Positions 1 to 8,474 of a DNA stretch of 39,841 nucleotides are shown piece after piece; the stretch's first letter is position 1, and every line of letters starts with the position of its first letter. Made by a program: the position numbers and the translations under genes. A model generated the notes under the pieces. The model worked only from the letters and a program-made list of their open reading frames with translations, was not told the DNA's origin and searched no databases. The stretch comes from Candidatus Kuenenia stuttgartensis (GTDB lineage Bacteria > Planctomycetota > Planctomycetia > Planctomycetales > Planctomycetaceae): positions 1 to 39,841 of the forward strand of contig CAMDRI010000033.1 in the NCBI GenBank assembly GCA_945906725.1, written 5' to 3'.

Positions 1-1
1 G

Positions 2-139
2 CAACTGGGCGGCTACAACAACCGAGCCACCGAAACCCCACCCGGCCCCCAACCCCTCTGGATCGGCCTCCGCAGAATGACCGACTTTGCCACCGCCTGG
101 CTCGCCTTCGGTCCGCAAGACGGATCGAGTTGTGTATAA
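2..139 (+). CDS. IS4-like transposase, C-terminal end only (cut by window edge)
   Basis: An open frame enters from the left edge and stops with TAA at 137-139. Its last 45 residues begin QLGGYNNRATETPPGPQPLW and continue with a GLRRMTDFA segment. This pattern (LGG, R, PPG, LW, G, RR) is what I recall for the extreme C-terminus of IS4-family DDE transposases in planctomycetes. The DDE catalytic residues would lie outside the window, so it cannot be said whether the gene is intact. The call rests on a short segment; it could also be an old fragment. A strong hairpin repeat follows immediately (148-205). Confidence 0.5.
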   Translation, partial: QLGGYNNRATETPPGPQPLWIGLRRMTDFATAWLAFGPQDGSSCV

Positions 140-147
140 ACGACAGG

Positions 148-205
148 ACCAGCGCAGCGCCTACCCACCATCTTCGACAAATCGGTGGGCCGGCGCTGCG
201 CTGGT
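148..205. repeat. Hairpin-forming inverted repeat (family G)
   Basis: Two 22-nt arms at 148-169 (ACCAGCGCAGCGCC then TACCCACC) and 184-205 pair with only two mismatches around a 14-nt loop. The repeat lies between the transposase stop and the Hsp70 stop codon at 219. The sequence continues on the right as CCCACCCTACG, which reads GTAGGGTGGG on the minus strand and resembles the opening of the family-A repeats elsewhere in the window. It may act as a bidirectional transcription end, but there is no U-tract. Confidence 0.75.
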
Positions 206-218
206 CCCACCCTACGGA

Positions 219-1811
219 TCAATCGACGTGATACTGCCGTGCGAGTTGTCGCAGCGTTTCGATGGCGTGTTTGTCAAGTGCTCCGTCCCAGGCGATCTCT
301 ACCGCAGCGGAGCCTCCGCCGGTGAGTTCTTTGGCGGCGACAGTAATGTGGCCGCGATGGTCGTAGCTATAAATGACTTCGACCGGCGAGCCGGCCGGAA
401 GAGCCTTCGGCAGTTCACTGATGCGCACGTCGCCGATGTGGGTGCAGGCCGCAACGTCGCTGACTTCCCCTTGCAGCAGACGGATGACGATGTTTTCCGG
501 TGTATCGGTCGTCGTGACAAATTGTTTTTTGGTCCCGCACGGAAGCTGCGAATTGCGAGGAATCATCACATGGTGGCGTTTGAGATTCGGATCTCTCGAA
601 TCAGTGATCTCGACGCCCAGCGAGTGCGAATTCACGTCGGTGGTGGTGATGGCTTGCAGGCGTTTGAGCAGCGCTGCGGACAGCCGACCATTTCCATCTG
701 TCACTTTGGCTTCGAGAATCGCCGCGTGGATCGCGGCTCCTTGAGCGACCGCGAGCTGCGGGTTGAGCACCTTCGACGGTCGCTTGCCGGTTAGTTGCTC
801 GAGCATTTCAACGACTGCGGGGATCGACGTACTGCCGCCCACTAGCAGAACCTCACTGAGTTCATCGCGTGCTACGTGATTGCCGTCCAATACAAACTCT
901 GTCGTGTCGCGAGTGCGTTGCAACAGATCGAGTGTCATCTCTTCAAACTGTTGTCTGGAAAGTTCGACCGGCAGAGTTTTTCCTCGGAAAGTGACTTCAA
1001 TCTTGGTCTTGGCCCAATGACTCAGCTCACGTTTTGCCGATTCGCATTCGCGCACCAGCGTGAACTTGGCTTGAGCGTCCTCGCGCGGGTCGATGCTGTA
1101 TTTGGCGACGAATCTATCGCAGGCGAAATCCAGAATCCGTTCGGTCCAGTCCAAACCACCGAGCATCGTGTCGCCGTCAGTTGCCAGCACGGTGAATTCC
1201 GTCGGCGTGTATTTCACGAGGGTCACATCGAACGTGCCGCCGCCGAGGTCGTACACCAGAATCGTCTTCGCCTTGCCAGGAACATCCAACCGGCCCAGCT
1301 CACCTTTCGTCCAAGCGTAGGCCAACGTAGCAGCCGTTGGTTCATTGATGATGTCCACGACATTAAGCCCGGAAATCTTGCCGGCGTATTGTGTGGCGGC
1401 GCGCTTCGGTTCGTTGAAGTAGTACGGCACGGTGATGACAGCATTGCCGATCGGTCCGATCTTTTTCTCTGCGTCTTGTTTGAGCTTCTTCAGGATTAGC
1501 GAAGAGATCAGCTCCGGCGTCATGCGGCGCTCTTGATACTGCAGCGCGAAACGCGGGTTGCCCATCTCGCGTTTGATCGCGATGACGACACACGCCGGGT
1601 CTTGCAGAGCCAGCACATCCGCTGGTGGACCGACGAGGATTTTTCCGTTCTCGCCGAGCACCACGATCGACGCCGTGATTGGTCTGTCGTGCGAATTGTT
1701 GATCACTTCGGGATTGCCGTCTTCTCCCAGCCGCGACAGCGCGGAATACGACGTTCCCAAGTCAATCCCGACGGTCTGCCCTTCAACAAATTTGACGGAC
1801 GGATCACTCAT
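219..1811 (-). CDS. Short Hsp70/DnaK-family chaperone-like protein
   Basis: Encodes 530 residues with a complete Hsp70-type ATPase domain: IDLGTSYSALS near the N-terminus (phosphate 1), INEPTAATLAYA, VYDLGGGTFDV (phosphate 2) and LLVGGSTSIPAV (adenosine loop). A beta-type substrate-binding region follows (DVNSHSLGVEI through about residue 500). The protein ends with only a short helix, so the alpha-helical lid of classical DnaK (about 610-640 residues) is missing. The start ATG at 1809-1811 lies 6 nt after the stop of the FAH-fold gene upstream, suggesting translational coupling; no good Shine-Dalgarno sequence is visible. It is probably a specialised or regulatory Hsp70 homologue rather than the housekeeping DnaK, since no dnaJ or grpE is nearby. 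Confidence 0.88.
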   Translation of the reverse strand: MSDPSVKFVEGQTVGIDLGTSYSALSRLGEDGNPEVINNSHDRPITASIVVLGENGKILVGPPADVLALQDPACVVIAIKREMGNPRFALQYQERRMTPELISSLILKKLKQDAEKKIGPIGNAVITVPYYFNEPKRAATQYAGKISGLNVVDIINEPTAATLAYAWTKGELGRLDVPGKAKTILVYDLGGGTFDVTLVKYTPTEFTVLATDGDTMLGGLDWTERILDFACDRFVAKYSIDPREDAQAKFTLVRECESAKRELSHWAKTKIEVTFRGKTLPVELSRQQFEEMTLDLLQRTRDTTEFVLDGNHVARDELSEVLLVGGSTSIPAVVEMLEQLTGKRPSKVLNPQLAVAQGAAIHAAILEAKVTDGNGRLSAALLKRLQAITTTDVNSHSLGVEITDSRDPNLKRHHVMIPRNSQLPCGTKKQFVTTTDTPENIVIRLLQGEVSDVAACTHIGDVRISELPKALPAGSPVEVIYSYDHRGHITVAAKELTGGGSAAVEIAWDGALDKHAIETLRQLARQYHVD

Positions 1812-1817
1812 AGTTGG

Positions 1818-2621
1818 TTACTGCTCGTCTTGAACGGGGTTCGTCAACTGCCCGATCTTCTCGATTTCAATGGTCACGGTGTCGCCGTGTTTGAGAAACA
1901 CTGGCGGCTTACGGGCTCCGCCAACGCCGTGCGGCGTGCCGGTCAGGATTACCGTACCAGGCAGCAGCAACATGCTGCCGCTAAGGAATTCGATCAGCGT
2001 GGGAACGTCGAAGATCATGTCGTTCGTGTTCCAGTCCTGCATGGCCTGACCGTTGAGAATCGTCTTGATGCTCAGTGTGTTCGGATCAGGGATCTCATCC
2101 ACCGTGACGAGACACGGTCCCAACGGACAGAACGTCGCGAACGTTTTGCCTCGGCACCACTGCCCGCCGCCGCGCTTGATCTGCCAGTCGCGAGCACTGA
2201 CATCGTTCGCGCAGGTGTAGCCGAGCACATACTTCAGAGCGTCCGCCTTCGAGACGTTCTTGCACGGCTTGCTGATCACGACCGCCAGTTCGCACTCGTA
2301 GTCGACGGCGTCACTCCGCAGGTGGCGCGGCAACAAGATCGGATCACCGGGATTGTTCACCGCACCGCAATTCTTCATGAACAGGACCGGCCATTCGGGG
2401 ATCGCCTGGTTTCCCTCTTCGGCGTGCCGGCGGTAGTTCAAACCGATGCAGAGCACATCCACCGGCGCGATCGGCGTGAGCAACTTGGCAACGTCGGCCT
2501 TTTCGCCGGTGTCGCGATGCTGAGCGAAGATGTCGCCGTCGATCCGTGTCGCCGAACCGTCGGCGGCTTGTCGTCCGTAGTGTGTGTTTCCCGCCGAATC
2601 GCGATAGCGAATGATCTTCAT
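1818..2621 (-). CDS. Fumarylacetoacetate hydrolase (FAH) fold family enzyme
   Basis: 267 residues. The central part carries the FAH-fold signatures: LCIGLNYRRHAEEG, PVLFMKN, the metal-binding DYECELAVVI segment and NDVSARDWQ, and near the end LLPGTVILTGTPHGVG. Family members cleave or decarboxylate acylpyruvates and related beta-diketo acids using a divalent metal; the substrate cannot be read from sequence. The frame is open further upstream (to 2822), but the start at 2619-2621 (MKIIRYRDS) is chosen because an AGGAG lies about 9 nt before it and the family alignment begins there. It is first in a two-gene unit with the Hsp70 gene and is divergent from the gamma-carbonic-anhydrase-like gene, so promoters for both probably lie in 2622-2716. 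Confidence 0.88.
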   Translation of the reverse strand: MKIIRYRDSAGNTHYGRQAADGSATRIDGDIFAQHRDTGEKADVAKLLTPIAPVDVLCIGLNYRRHAEEGNQAIPEWPVLFMKNCGAVNNPGDPILLPRHLRSDAVDYECELAVVISKPCKNVSKADALKYVLGYTCANDVSARDWQIKRGGGQWCRGKTFATFCPLGPCLVTVDEIPDPNTLSIKTILNGQAMQDWNTNDMIFDVPTLIEFLSGSMLLLPGTVILTGTPHGVGGARKPPVFLKHGDTVTIEIEKIGQLTNPVQDEQ

Positions 2622-2716
2622 GAAGCAGACTCCTGAGTGGTGAGTGAGGACCGCGAACATTACGACAATTCGCCGCCAGCGTTGCAAGCGAGTGCGGCAA
2701 AGGAGAATCTTCCGCC

Positions 2717-3391
2717 ATGAACGCCGCCTCAGGATTCTCGACGACTTCCGCTTCGATCCCCTGCCCTGCTTTGCCATTTCCCGATGAAGGCAATGTTTGG
2801 GACGCCCTGTGGACTCCGCCAAAAATCGACCCGACCGCGTGGGTCGCCCCCGGCGCGATCGTCGTCGGCCGAGTGCGACTCAAGGCTCGCAGTTCCGTCT
2901 GGTACGGCTGCGTCCTACGCGGCGACGGTGACGTCATTGAGGTCGGCGAGGACACGAACGTCCAAGATGGATCGATTCTGCACGTCGATCATGGTTTCCC
3001 CTGTATTCTGGGCAATCGAGTGACGCTCGGCCATCGGGCGTTGGTCCATGCGTCGGTGGTTGGTGACGAAGCCATGATCGCGATTGGCGCGACGATCCTC
3101 AGCCGCTGTGTCATCGGCGAGCAAGCTCTAATCGCGGCCGGAGCGGTCGTCATGGAAGGGACACACGTCCCACCACGAACGCTATGGGCGGGCTGTCCGG
3201 CTCGGAAACTCAAAGATCTGACGGACGAGCAGGTCGCACGCATCGCTCACGCCTGGAAACACTATGTCAACAATGGCCAACTGGCTCTCGCGCGATTTGG
3301 ACGTCGGCACATCGACGAGTTGTTGGCGAACGCTGACTCATCCGCTCGTGAGACCACCGGCGTTCCCAATTTGCCGGACGCCGCGCTATAA
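2717..3391 (+). CDS. Gamma-carbonic-anhydrase-like hexapeptide-repeat protein
   Basis: 224 residues. From about residue 35 the sequence shows left-handed beta-helix hexapeptide repeats (DPTAWVAPGAIVVGRVRL, SSVWYGCVLRGD, GEDTNVQDGSILH). The three histidines expected to bind metal in this family are present: one in HVDHG and two in GHRALVH. Relatives include YrdA, PaaY and Cam-type proteins; many are trimeric metalloproteins with unproven carbonic anhydrase activity. The N-terminal 30 residues are extra relative to the core family, and the C-terminal 40 residues are helical and Ala/Arg-rich. AAGGAG precedes the ATG by about 10 nt. It is divergent from the FAH-fold gene. Confidence 0.88.
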   Translation: MNAASGFSTTSASIPCPALPFPDEGNVWDALWTPPKIDPTAWVAPGAIVVGRVRLKARSSVWYGCVLRGDGDVIEVGEDTNVQDGSILHVDHGFPCILGNRVTLGHRALVHASVVGDEAMIAIGATILSRCVIGEQALIAAGAVVMEGTHVPPRTLWAGCPARKLKDLTDEQVARIAHAWKHYVNNGQLALARFGRRHIDELLANADSSARETTGVPNLPDAAL

Positions 3392-3474
3392 TCTCGCCCA
3401 TCACGATCGGGTCGATAGCCCGGTGAAATCAGCCTCGTTTCGATTTGATGACACTTCAGGAGATTTCGACCGAC

Positions 3475-4050
3475 ATGCCCACGCCGCGCGTTCTCATGCT
3501 GATTGTTTTGATTTTTGCCGCCGCCTCGGCTCGACTACTGCCGCACTTGCACAATTTGGCTCCGATGACGGCGGTGGCGCTGTTCGCGGCCGCCTACTTT
3601 CCGAGCCGTCGCTGGAGCGTGCTCTTGCCGTTGGTCGCCATGTTTCTGAGCGACGTCGTGCTGTACGCGACCAAGGACGTGGCGTATCGGGACCAGGCCT
3701 TGAGCAACATGATCTTCGTTTATCCCGCGTTCGCAGTTGTGGCGGGTCTTGGACAATGGCTGCGGGGCCGAGTGACAGTGGGGCGAGCGATTGTGACAGC
3801 TCTGGGCTGTTCGGTGGTGTTCTTCCTGATCACGAACTTCGGAGCATGGCTGACGCTCAGTCGGATGACTCCGCCGTTTTACTCGCAGACGTTCGGCGGA
3901 TTGATCGACTGCTACATCGCGGGCGTACCCTTCCTTCGTGGGACGATTGCCGGCGACTTGCTCTACACCGCCGCTCTGTTTGGAGGAATTGCGTGGCTTG
4001 AGCGGCGAGTTCCGCAATCGAGCCAGACGCTCGTGCAGCCGACGCGGTAG
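3475..4050 (+). CDS. DUF6580-like integral membrane protein
   Basis: 191 residues from the ATG at 3475 (the frame also has an ATG at 3445). It has about five hydrophobic segments. The N-terminal block HLHNLAPMTAVALFAAAYF followed by WSVLLPLVAMFLSDVVL is what I recall as the DUF6580 pattern, a family of small bacterial membrane proteins of unknown role whose shape resembles substrate-binding (S) components of ECF transporters. The NFGAWL motif and a Cys-containing IDCYIAGVPF loop lie in the second half. No transporter ATPase genes are adjacent. An AGGAG about 12 nt before 3475 favours that start modestly. Confidence 0.7.
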   Translation: MPTPRVLMLIVLIFAAASARLLPHLHNLAPMTAVALFAAAYFPSRRWSVLLPLVAMFLSDVVLYATKDVAYRDQALSNMIFVYPAFAVVAGLGQWLRGRVTVGRAIVTALGCSVVFFLITNFGAWLTLSRMTPPFYSQTFGGLIDCYIAGVPFLRGTIAGDLLYTAALFGGIAWLERRVPQSSQTLVQPTR

Positions 4051-4087
4051 CGCAGGGCGAGCAACGAGAATCGACGGCTCGTGTTAT

Positions 4088-4768
4088 TCACTGCGGCAAC
4101 AGACATCTTCGTCCGCGTGAGGCTCGATAGCCGTACTCGATTGCGAACCAGTTCGCGTAGCGCTCACGATCCTCGGTGCGGGTGTTGCGAGTGTCGAGCA
4201 CATGCCCGATTTCGTGGATCAAGACGTTGTTGAGGTAGAAATCTTTGAGAGCCGCGATCGTCCAGGTCAGCGTCCATTCGCCACCCGTATCTGACCAGAC
4301 GCCGCCGAACATGCGGGCTTCGATCTGCTGTTGAGGTGTCGGCGGACGGACGTAAGTCTCCACCAACGACTCTTCGATCGGATACAAGTACACGCTGGCT
4401 CCCCACTGCATTCCGTAGCAGGGAAACAACTGCCGCTTGCGAGTCATCCGGCTGAGCTGCACGACCTCAACCTTGTCCAGAATGGATCGCGGCAGCAATG
4501 ACAACCGTTCGCGAATCTCCTGCACTGTGACCGGATGCAAGAACGTCGGCCCCGGTGGTTGAAGCACGAATTGCGGATGTTGCTGTCGTCGCGGCTCATC
4601 GGATCGCGCCTGGTGCCAATCTTCTTGCGCGAAGAACGCGGATTGCTCGCCGCTGCCACCGCCCCCGCGTTTGCGAAAGGCCGCTACGGGACGGGACGCC
4701 GTGCTCCGCCGACCGTTGTGCAGTCCGGCAACCGAACGATTTGTCGATTTGTTCCCAGAGCGTTTCAT
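4088..4768 (-). CDS. Putative HEIGH-motif zinc metalloprotease, unknown family
   Basis: 226 residues from the ATG at 4766-4768, supported by GAAGGGAA a few bases upstream; the frame is open to 4855 but lacks such a site there. The N-terminal 70 residues are basic, Ser/Gly-rich and look disordered. The C-terminal part contains LIHEIGHVLDTRN, an HExxHxxD zincin signature, followed by ERYANWFAIEYGY, a pattern seen after the active site in several zincins. No signal peptide is evident, so the location is uncertain. The protein ends soon after the motif with a basic tail (RASRGRR). I do not recognise the family; the protease assignment is inferred from the motif. It is convergent with the DUF6580-like gene, with a 37-nt gap. 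Confidence 0.65.
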   Translation of the reverse strand: MKRSGNKSTNRSVAGLHNGRRSTASRPVAAFRKRGGGGSGEQSAFFAQEDWHQARSDEPRRQQHPQFVLQPPGPTFLHPVTVQEIRERLSLLPRSILDKVEVVQLSRMTRKRQLFPCYGMQWGASVYLYPIEESLVETYVRPPTPQQQIEARMFGGVWSDTGGEWTLTWTIAALKDFYLNNVLIHEIGHVLDTRNTRTEDRERYANWFAIEYGYRASRGRRCLLPQ

Positions 4769-5179
4769 GGCGTTCCCTTCGCGTGCAGCGATGGGGCTTT
4801 CGGAAGGTTGCAGGTGGGCGGACTTGGCGGCGAATCCGCCCCGAACTACCGCCATGGTCCGGCTCGAACCATCCCCTCGCTACCTGTACAAAATAAGAGC
4901 CAAGCCAGACGAGAGTTGCAGCGATTTCCGGTGCCTGGACAGTTCTCCGGCGGCCATTTCGAGTTGAATTCTCGTTGCCCGCCGGGAGCCTCGAAAGACT
5001 CCGCCATCAAGCCTTTGCAGCAAACCGGAGGGTTTGAGCGGAGCGGGCGACGCGATTCCGAATCTTCCCACGCTGTTCACTACTCGGCCGCGAGTTTTCC
5101 GAGTGGCCCTGACGATTGTGCCGATTGCGCAATGGAGAATCGGCGATCCAGGAGATTGGCAGAAGCGACGTCGGCGTGG
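4769..5179. other. 411-nt gap without a convincing gene
   Basis: This stretch lies between the kinase stop and the start of the HEIGH-motif gene, both on the minus strand. Frames read on either strand give Arg/Pro/Ser-rich translations without recognisable motifs. A perfect 6-bp stem with a 4-nt loop (CAAACC GGAG GGTTTG) lies at 5021-5036, but no T-run follows on either strand. It presumably holds the promoter of the HEIGH-motif gene. Confidence 0.5.
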
Positions 5180-8100
5180 TTATTTGGCTTTGATGCCCGC
5201 CGTCTTGTACGGCTCACTCGCTTTGGCCACCAAAAATAGTTCGGAGTTCGGTGCAGTCGCCTCGAATTGAATCGCTGACACACGCAAACTGCCATTGCCG
5301 AGCAGGTCGCGTTCGCCGTTCGTGGCGTTCTCTGTCTTGCGGTCCGTCCAGTTGTTCTCAATCGGTTTGTCCGCGCTCATCAGCAAGTTGAATTTGTTCG
5401 CGTCGTAGCCTTTCGCGATGAGCAACTCCGCTTTCGCAGCGCCGGAAAACAAACAACTGCGCCACTTCAGATCGCCCGAACCTTCGCCCGGCATTGCGTC
5501 AAACAGCAAACCGGCTTCGGCCTGATTGCGGAACGAGCAGTGATCGATCAGCACATTCTTCGCCACTACTCCTTCAGCGAAGCGAATGCCGCTTGTTGAT
5601 CCAGTCGCGCCACAGTTTCGGATGGTCAACGACTCGACGGAACCTTCGAGGAACACGCCCGCCAACATCGACCCAACAAATCGGCAGCGTTGCACAGTGA
5701 CACGCTGAGTCGCTGCGCCGGTGCCCGATTTGCCGATCTGCACGCCGGCCGCCGTGGGAGAGGCTTTCTGAATCGTGATCGATTCCAGGACGATGCCATC
5801 CGCTCCTTCGCCCCCCACCGCACTGCTCAGTTCGATCCCCGCTTTCCCAGGATCCGAGATGACACATTTCCGGATTCGACAGTGTTCGACCGAGCCCGAG
5901 ATGACAATGCCCTTTTCCTTTTGCGGAAATCCAGACAGATCAATGTTGATGTTCTCGATCGTCACGCCGCTGCGATTTTTGATGGTAATCGCAGCCTCGG
6001 AGAGGCTGGGTGATGTCAGCGTCACTGGCTTCCCGTCGGTGTCCGATGTCAGATGGACTTCGCCGGGAAATGACTCATCGAAGATGATCGCTTCCTCGTA
6101 CGTTTGTCCGGGCTTCACGCGGATGAGGAATCTCAGCGGCTTTCCGTTGGCGGCCTTCTCGTGTTCCGCACGGCTCTCGACCGCTGAATGAACCGCTCGC
6201 CCAATCGATTTGAATTTTCCGCCGGCTCCGACCAGCAGCGTCACTTCGTAAGCATCAGATTTCTTCGCAACGCCGGCAGCGGTGTTGGCGAGCGACTTTC
6301 CACTCTTGTCCTTCTTCGTGGACTTTGTGACTAGCTTGCTAGATTCCCCGGATTCGCGAGTGGTCCACCACACAATACCACCAATCACCACCACGGCTGC
6401 CGCAGCCATCGCGCCATATCGCCCAGCGGGCTGCTTGAGCCAATCGCTCGCCGATTTTGCGGGCTTCTTGGGAGTTGGCTCCGGTGTTTCGGCGCGGCTG
6501 GTCTCGAAGGAAAAATCGGCGACATCGATTTGTGCTTGCGGCGATTCAAAGACCACCGCTTCCGCAAGCGGAGGCTCGGCCGGAGTTGGCTCGACCGGAA
6601 CATCCAGCGGAATTGTCTCAGCTTCTTCAGCGGGAGGCTCTTCGCTCTGAGTACCGAAGAGCGCGAACAGGTTGTCATCCTCTGCAGATTCCGTGGGAAC
6701 ATCCACGGGACTGATGATGGTCGCTTCGCTCGCAGCCTCATTGCCAAACTGAAAGTCTAGGGCGACCTCCGTTTTTTCTGCGGTTGCTACCTCGAAAAAG
6801 TCGAATGGTGCCGTCGCTGGCTCGGCGGGGGGCACCACGGGTGCGGCAACTATTACTGGTTGTGCAACCGGCGTTGCGACGACCGGGACCGCGACCAGTT
6901 TCGCGACTGGAGGCTGAGTAACCGCAACGGGCTGAGCCACCGGAATTGCGACCAGCGGTGCTGTCACCGGCGGTGCGACGGGAAGCGCAACTGCAAACGG
7001 TGGTGTGATCACCGGAGTCGCAACCACTGGCTGAGAAGTTGGCATTGCAGAAACCAACATCGTTCCTGGTCGTGAGATCTTGGTGGCTGAGGAACCATCG
7101 GAGGTTTGCGCCGACAATGACGAGTCCATAACGTGCGAAGTCGGTTTCAGAATCGCAGGGTCACTCTGCAAGTCGCGCGGCGGTTGAGCCAACCGCCCGC
7201 TCGGCGAACTTCCCCGCGTGAGCGGAACATGACGTTGCTTCCAGTCGGCCCCGGCATTGCCGGCCAACCACTGACGGCAGGCCTCGGCGACGGCAGCCGC
7301 AGATTGATAGCGATCCTCCGGCTTTTTCTCGACCATCTTGTTGAGCAGCATGGACAATGAGGCGGGGCAATCGATTCGAGAGTCAGTTAACGGCGGAAAC
7401 GGTTTCGTCTGGTGCCACATCAGTCGCTGAGTCAGCGATCCTTCCGTGTAGGGCGGATTGCCGGTCAGTAAAAATTGCAGCGAGCAACCCAGGCTGTAAA
7501 TGTCGGCTCGCGCATCGACCCAGTGGCTGTCGAGCGCCTGCTCCGGCGCGAGATAGTCAGCGGTGCCGAGCACCTTTTCATCGTGGGCGACCGTCAGCGG
7601 ATTTTCGTCGCGGTCATCAAAGAAACGAGCCAAGCCCATGTCCAAGAGTTTGATGATGCCGTTGGTGTCGATCAGCAAGTTCGCCGGCTTGATGTCTCGA
7701 TGCACGAGACCCGCTCGGTGCGCGTGTTCGAGTCCCTCGGCCGCCTGCCGAATGTACTCGACCGCGTCGGCGTAGTCGGCAGGCCCATTGCGAATGATCA
7801 GTTCCTGCAGGCTCTGGCCGTTGACGTATTCCATCACCAAGAAGTGAATTTCCGAGTCGCGGTCTTGAGCGCAATCGACGTCGTACGCTCGCACGATGTT
7901 CGGGTGATCGACCGACGCGACCGCCTGAGCCTCGCGATGAAACCTCGCGAGGTACGACGAATCGTGGACTCGCTTGCCAGGCAGCACTTTGATCGCGCAC
8001 CGCCGCTTCATCAGCACATGCTCGGCCAGATAAACGGAACTCATCCCGCCTTTGCCCAGCAAGTCCAGCAGCTTGTATTTGCCGAGCGAAAAACCCTTGT

Positions 8101-8302
8101 GCTTTCCGGCCAGCAGTTTTTCAGCCTGCCAGCGCGTGATGACTTCGCCGCTGACCAGCGCGTCCGCAATCGACTGCGCCTTCTTGACGTCAACTCCGCG
8201 AGCCTCGTACTCGTCCAATAGCTTTTGAAGCTGTTCCTTATCGATCAAGCCGCTCTGTCGAACGACCTGCAAAAACGATTCGACAGTCAGCTTGAGGGCC
8301 AT
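5180..8302 (-). CDS. PknB-type Ser/Thr protein kinase with transmembrane segment and C-terminal parallel beta-helix
   Basis: 1040 residues. The first 70 form a helical leader. The kinase domain spans about 76-350: glycine loop LGKGGMSSVY (82-91), Lys105 in CAIKVL, catalytic loop HRDIKPANLL (201-210), DMG at 221-223 replacing DFG, and APEQ at 252-255. A long Pro/Val/Ala linker (roughly 405-480) consists of repeats such as PVAPPVTAP and PVAQPVAV, followed by an acidic stretch. A single transmembrane helix (about 628-650, AAAAVVVIGGIVWW) precedes a Lys-rich region and a beta-helix-like domain (about 690-1010) with repeated V-I-N/R-C patterns such as ITIKNRSGVTIENINI and RVTVQRCRFVG. The layout suggests a cytoplasmic kinase with an exported sensory or binding domain. 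It is divergent from hemE. Confidence 0.92.
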   Translation of the reverse strand: MALKLTVESFLQVVRQSGLIDKEQLQKLLDEYEARGVDVKKAQSIADALVSGEVITRWQAEKLLAGKHKGFSLGKYKLLDLLGKGGMSSVYLAEHVLMKRRCAIKVLPGKRVHDSSYLARFHREAQAVASVDHPNIVRAYDVDCAQDRDSEIHFLVMEYVNGQSLQELIIRNGPADYADAVEYIRQAAEGLEHAHRAGLVHRDIKPANLLIDTNGIIKLLDMGLARFFDDRDENPLTVAHDEKVLGTADYLAPEQALDSHWVDARADIYSLGCSLQFLLTGNPPYTEGSLTQRLMWHQTKPFPPLTDSRIDCPASLSMLLNKMVEKKPEDRYQSAAAVAEACRQWLAGNAGADWKQRHVPLTRGSSPSGRLAQPPRDLQSDPAILKPTSHVMDSSLSAQTSDGSSATKISRPGTMLVSAMPTSQPVVATPVITPPFAVALPVAPPVTAPLVAIPVAQPVAVTQPPVAKLVAVPVVATPVAQPVIVAAPVVPPAEPATAPFDFFEVATAEKTEVALDFQFGNEAASEATIISPVDVPTESAEDDNLFALFGTQSEEPPAEEAETIPLDVPVEPTPAEPPLAEAVVFESPQAQIDVADFSFETSRAETPEPTPKKPAKSASDWLKQPAGRYGAMAAAAVVVIGGIVWWTTRESGESSKLVTKSTKKDKSGKSLANTAAGVAKKSDAYEVTLLVGAGGKFKSIGRAVHSAVESRAEHEKAANGKPLRFLIRVKPGQTYEEAIIFDESFPGEVHLTSDTDGKPVTLTSPSLSEAAITIKNRSGVTIENINIDLSGFPQKEKGIVISGSVEHCRIRKCVISDPGKAGIELSSAVGGEGADGIVLESITIQKASPTAAGVQIGKSGTGAATQRVTVQRCRFVGSMLAGVFLEGSVESLTIRNCGATGSTSGIRFAEGVVAKNVLIDHCSFRNQAEAGLLFDAMPGEGSGDLKWRSCLFSGAAKAELLIAKGYDANKFNLLMSADKPIENNWTDRKTENATNGERDLLGNGSLRVSAIQFEATAPNSELFLVAKASEPYKTAGIKAK

Positions 8303-8474
8303 GCGAGATCAACCCAAACGTGCGGCGAGATAAAAGAGCACGGATTTCGGTGGTCGAAAAAACGAGTGAGTATTAGACCAGTCGTCCCCTGCCCTTTCCA
8401 GCAGGAGGCCCGCATCCTCACTACAAATCGGACGGCAGCCACTACAATACGCTTCCACTTTGAGGAGCCTGATT
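8303..8474. promoter_or_regulatory. Divergent intergenic region between kinase gene and hemE
   Basis: The 172-nt spacer must carry promoters for both genes if they are independent. A TACAAT at 8443-8448 could serve as a -10 element for hemE, but no acceptable -35 lies 16-18 nt upstream. The hemE Shine-Dalgarno sequence GAGGAG is at 8462-8467. No clear operator palindrome was seen. Confidence 0.35.

Noticed and set aside
1533-2636. 367-codon open frame on the plus strand
   Set aside because: Antisense to the FAH-fold and Hsp70 genes, with Arg/His/Asp-rich composition and no motif. It is a shadow produced by high GC content.
5021-5036. CAAACC/GGTTTG hairpin as a terminator of the kinase gene
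   Set aside because: The stem is only 6 bp, no T-run follows, and it lies more than 140 nt beyond the stop.
4535-5239. 234-codon open frame on the plus strand
   Set aside because: Covers the HEIGH-motif gene in antisense and the gap beyond. Its translation is low-complexity Arg/Ser/Gly with no domain.
8443-8448. TACAAT as the -10 element of the hemE promoter
   Set aside because: No acceptable -35 hexamer lies at 16-18 nt, so it is mentioned only as a possibility in the intergenic entry.
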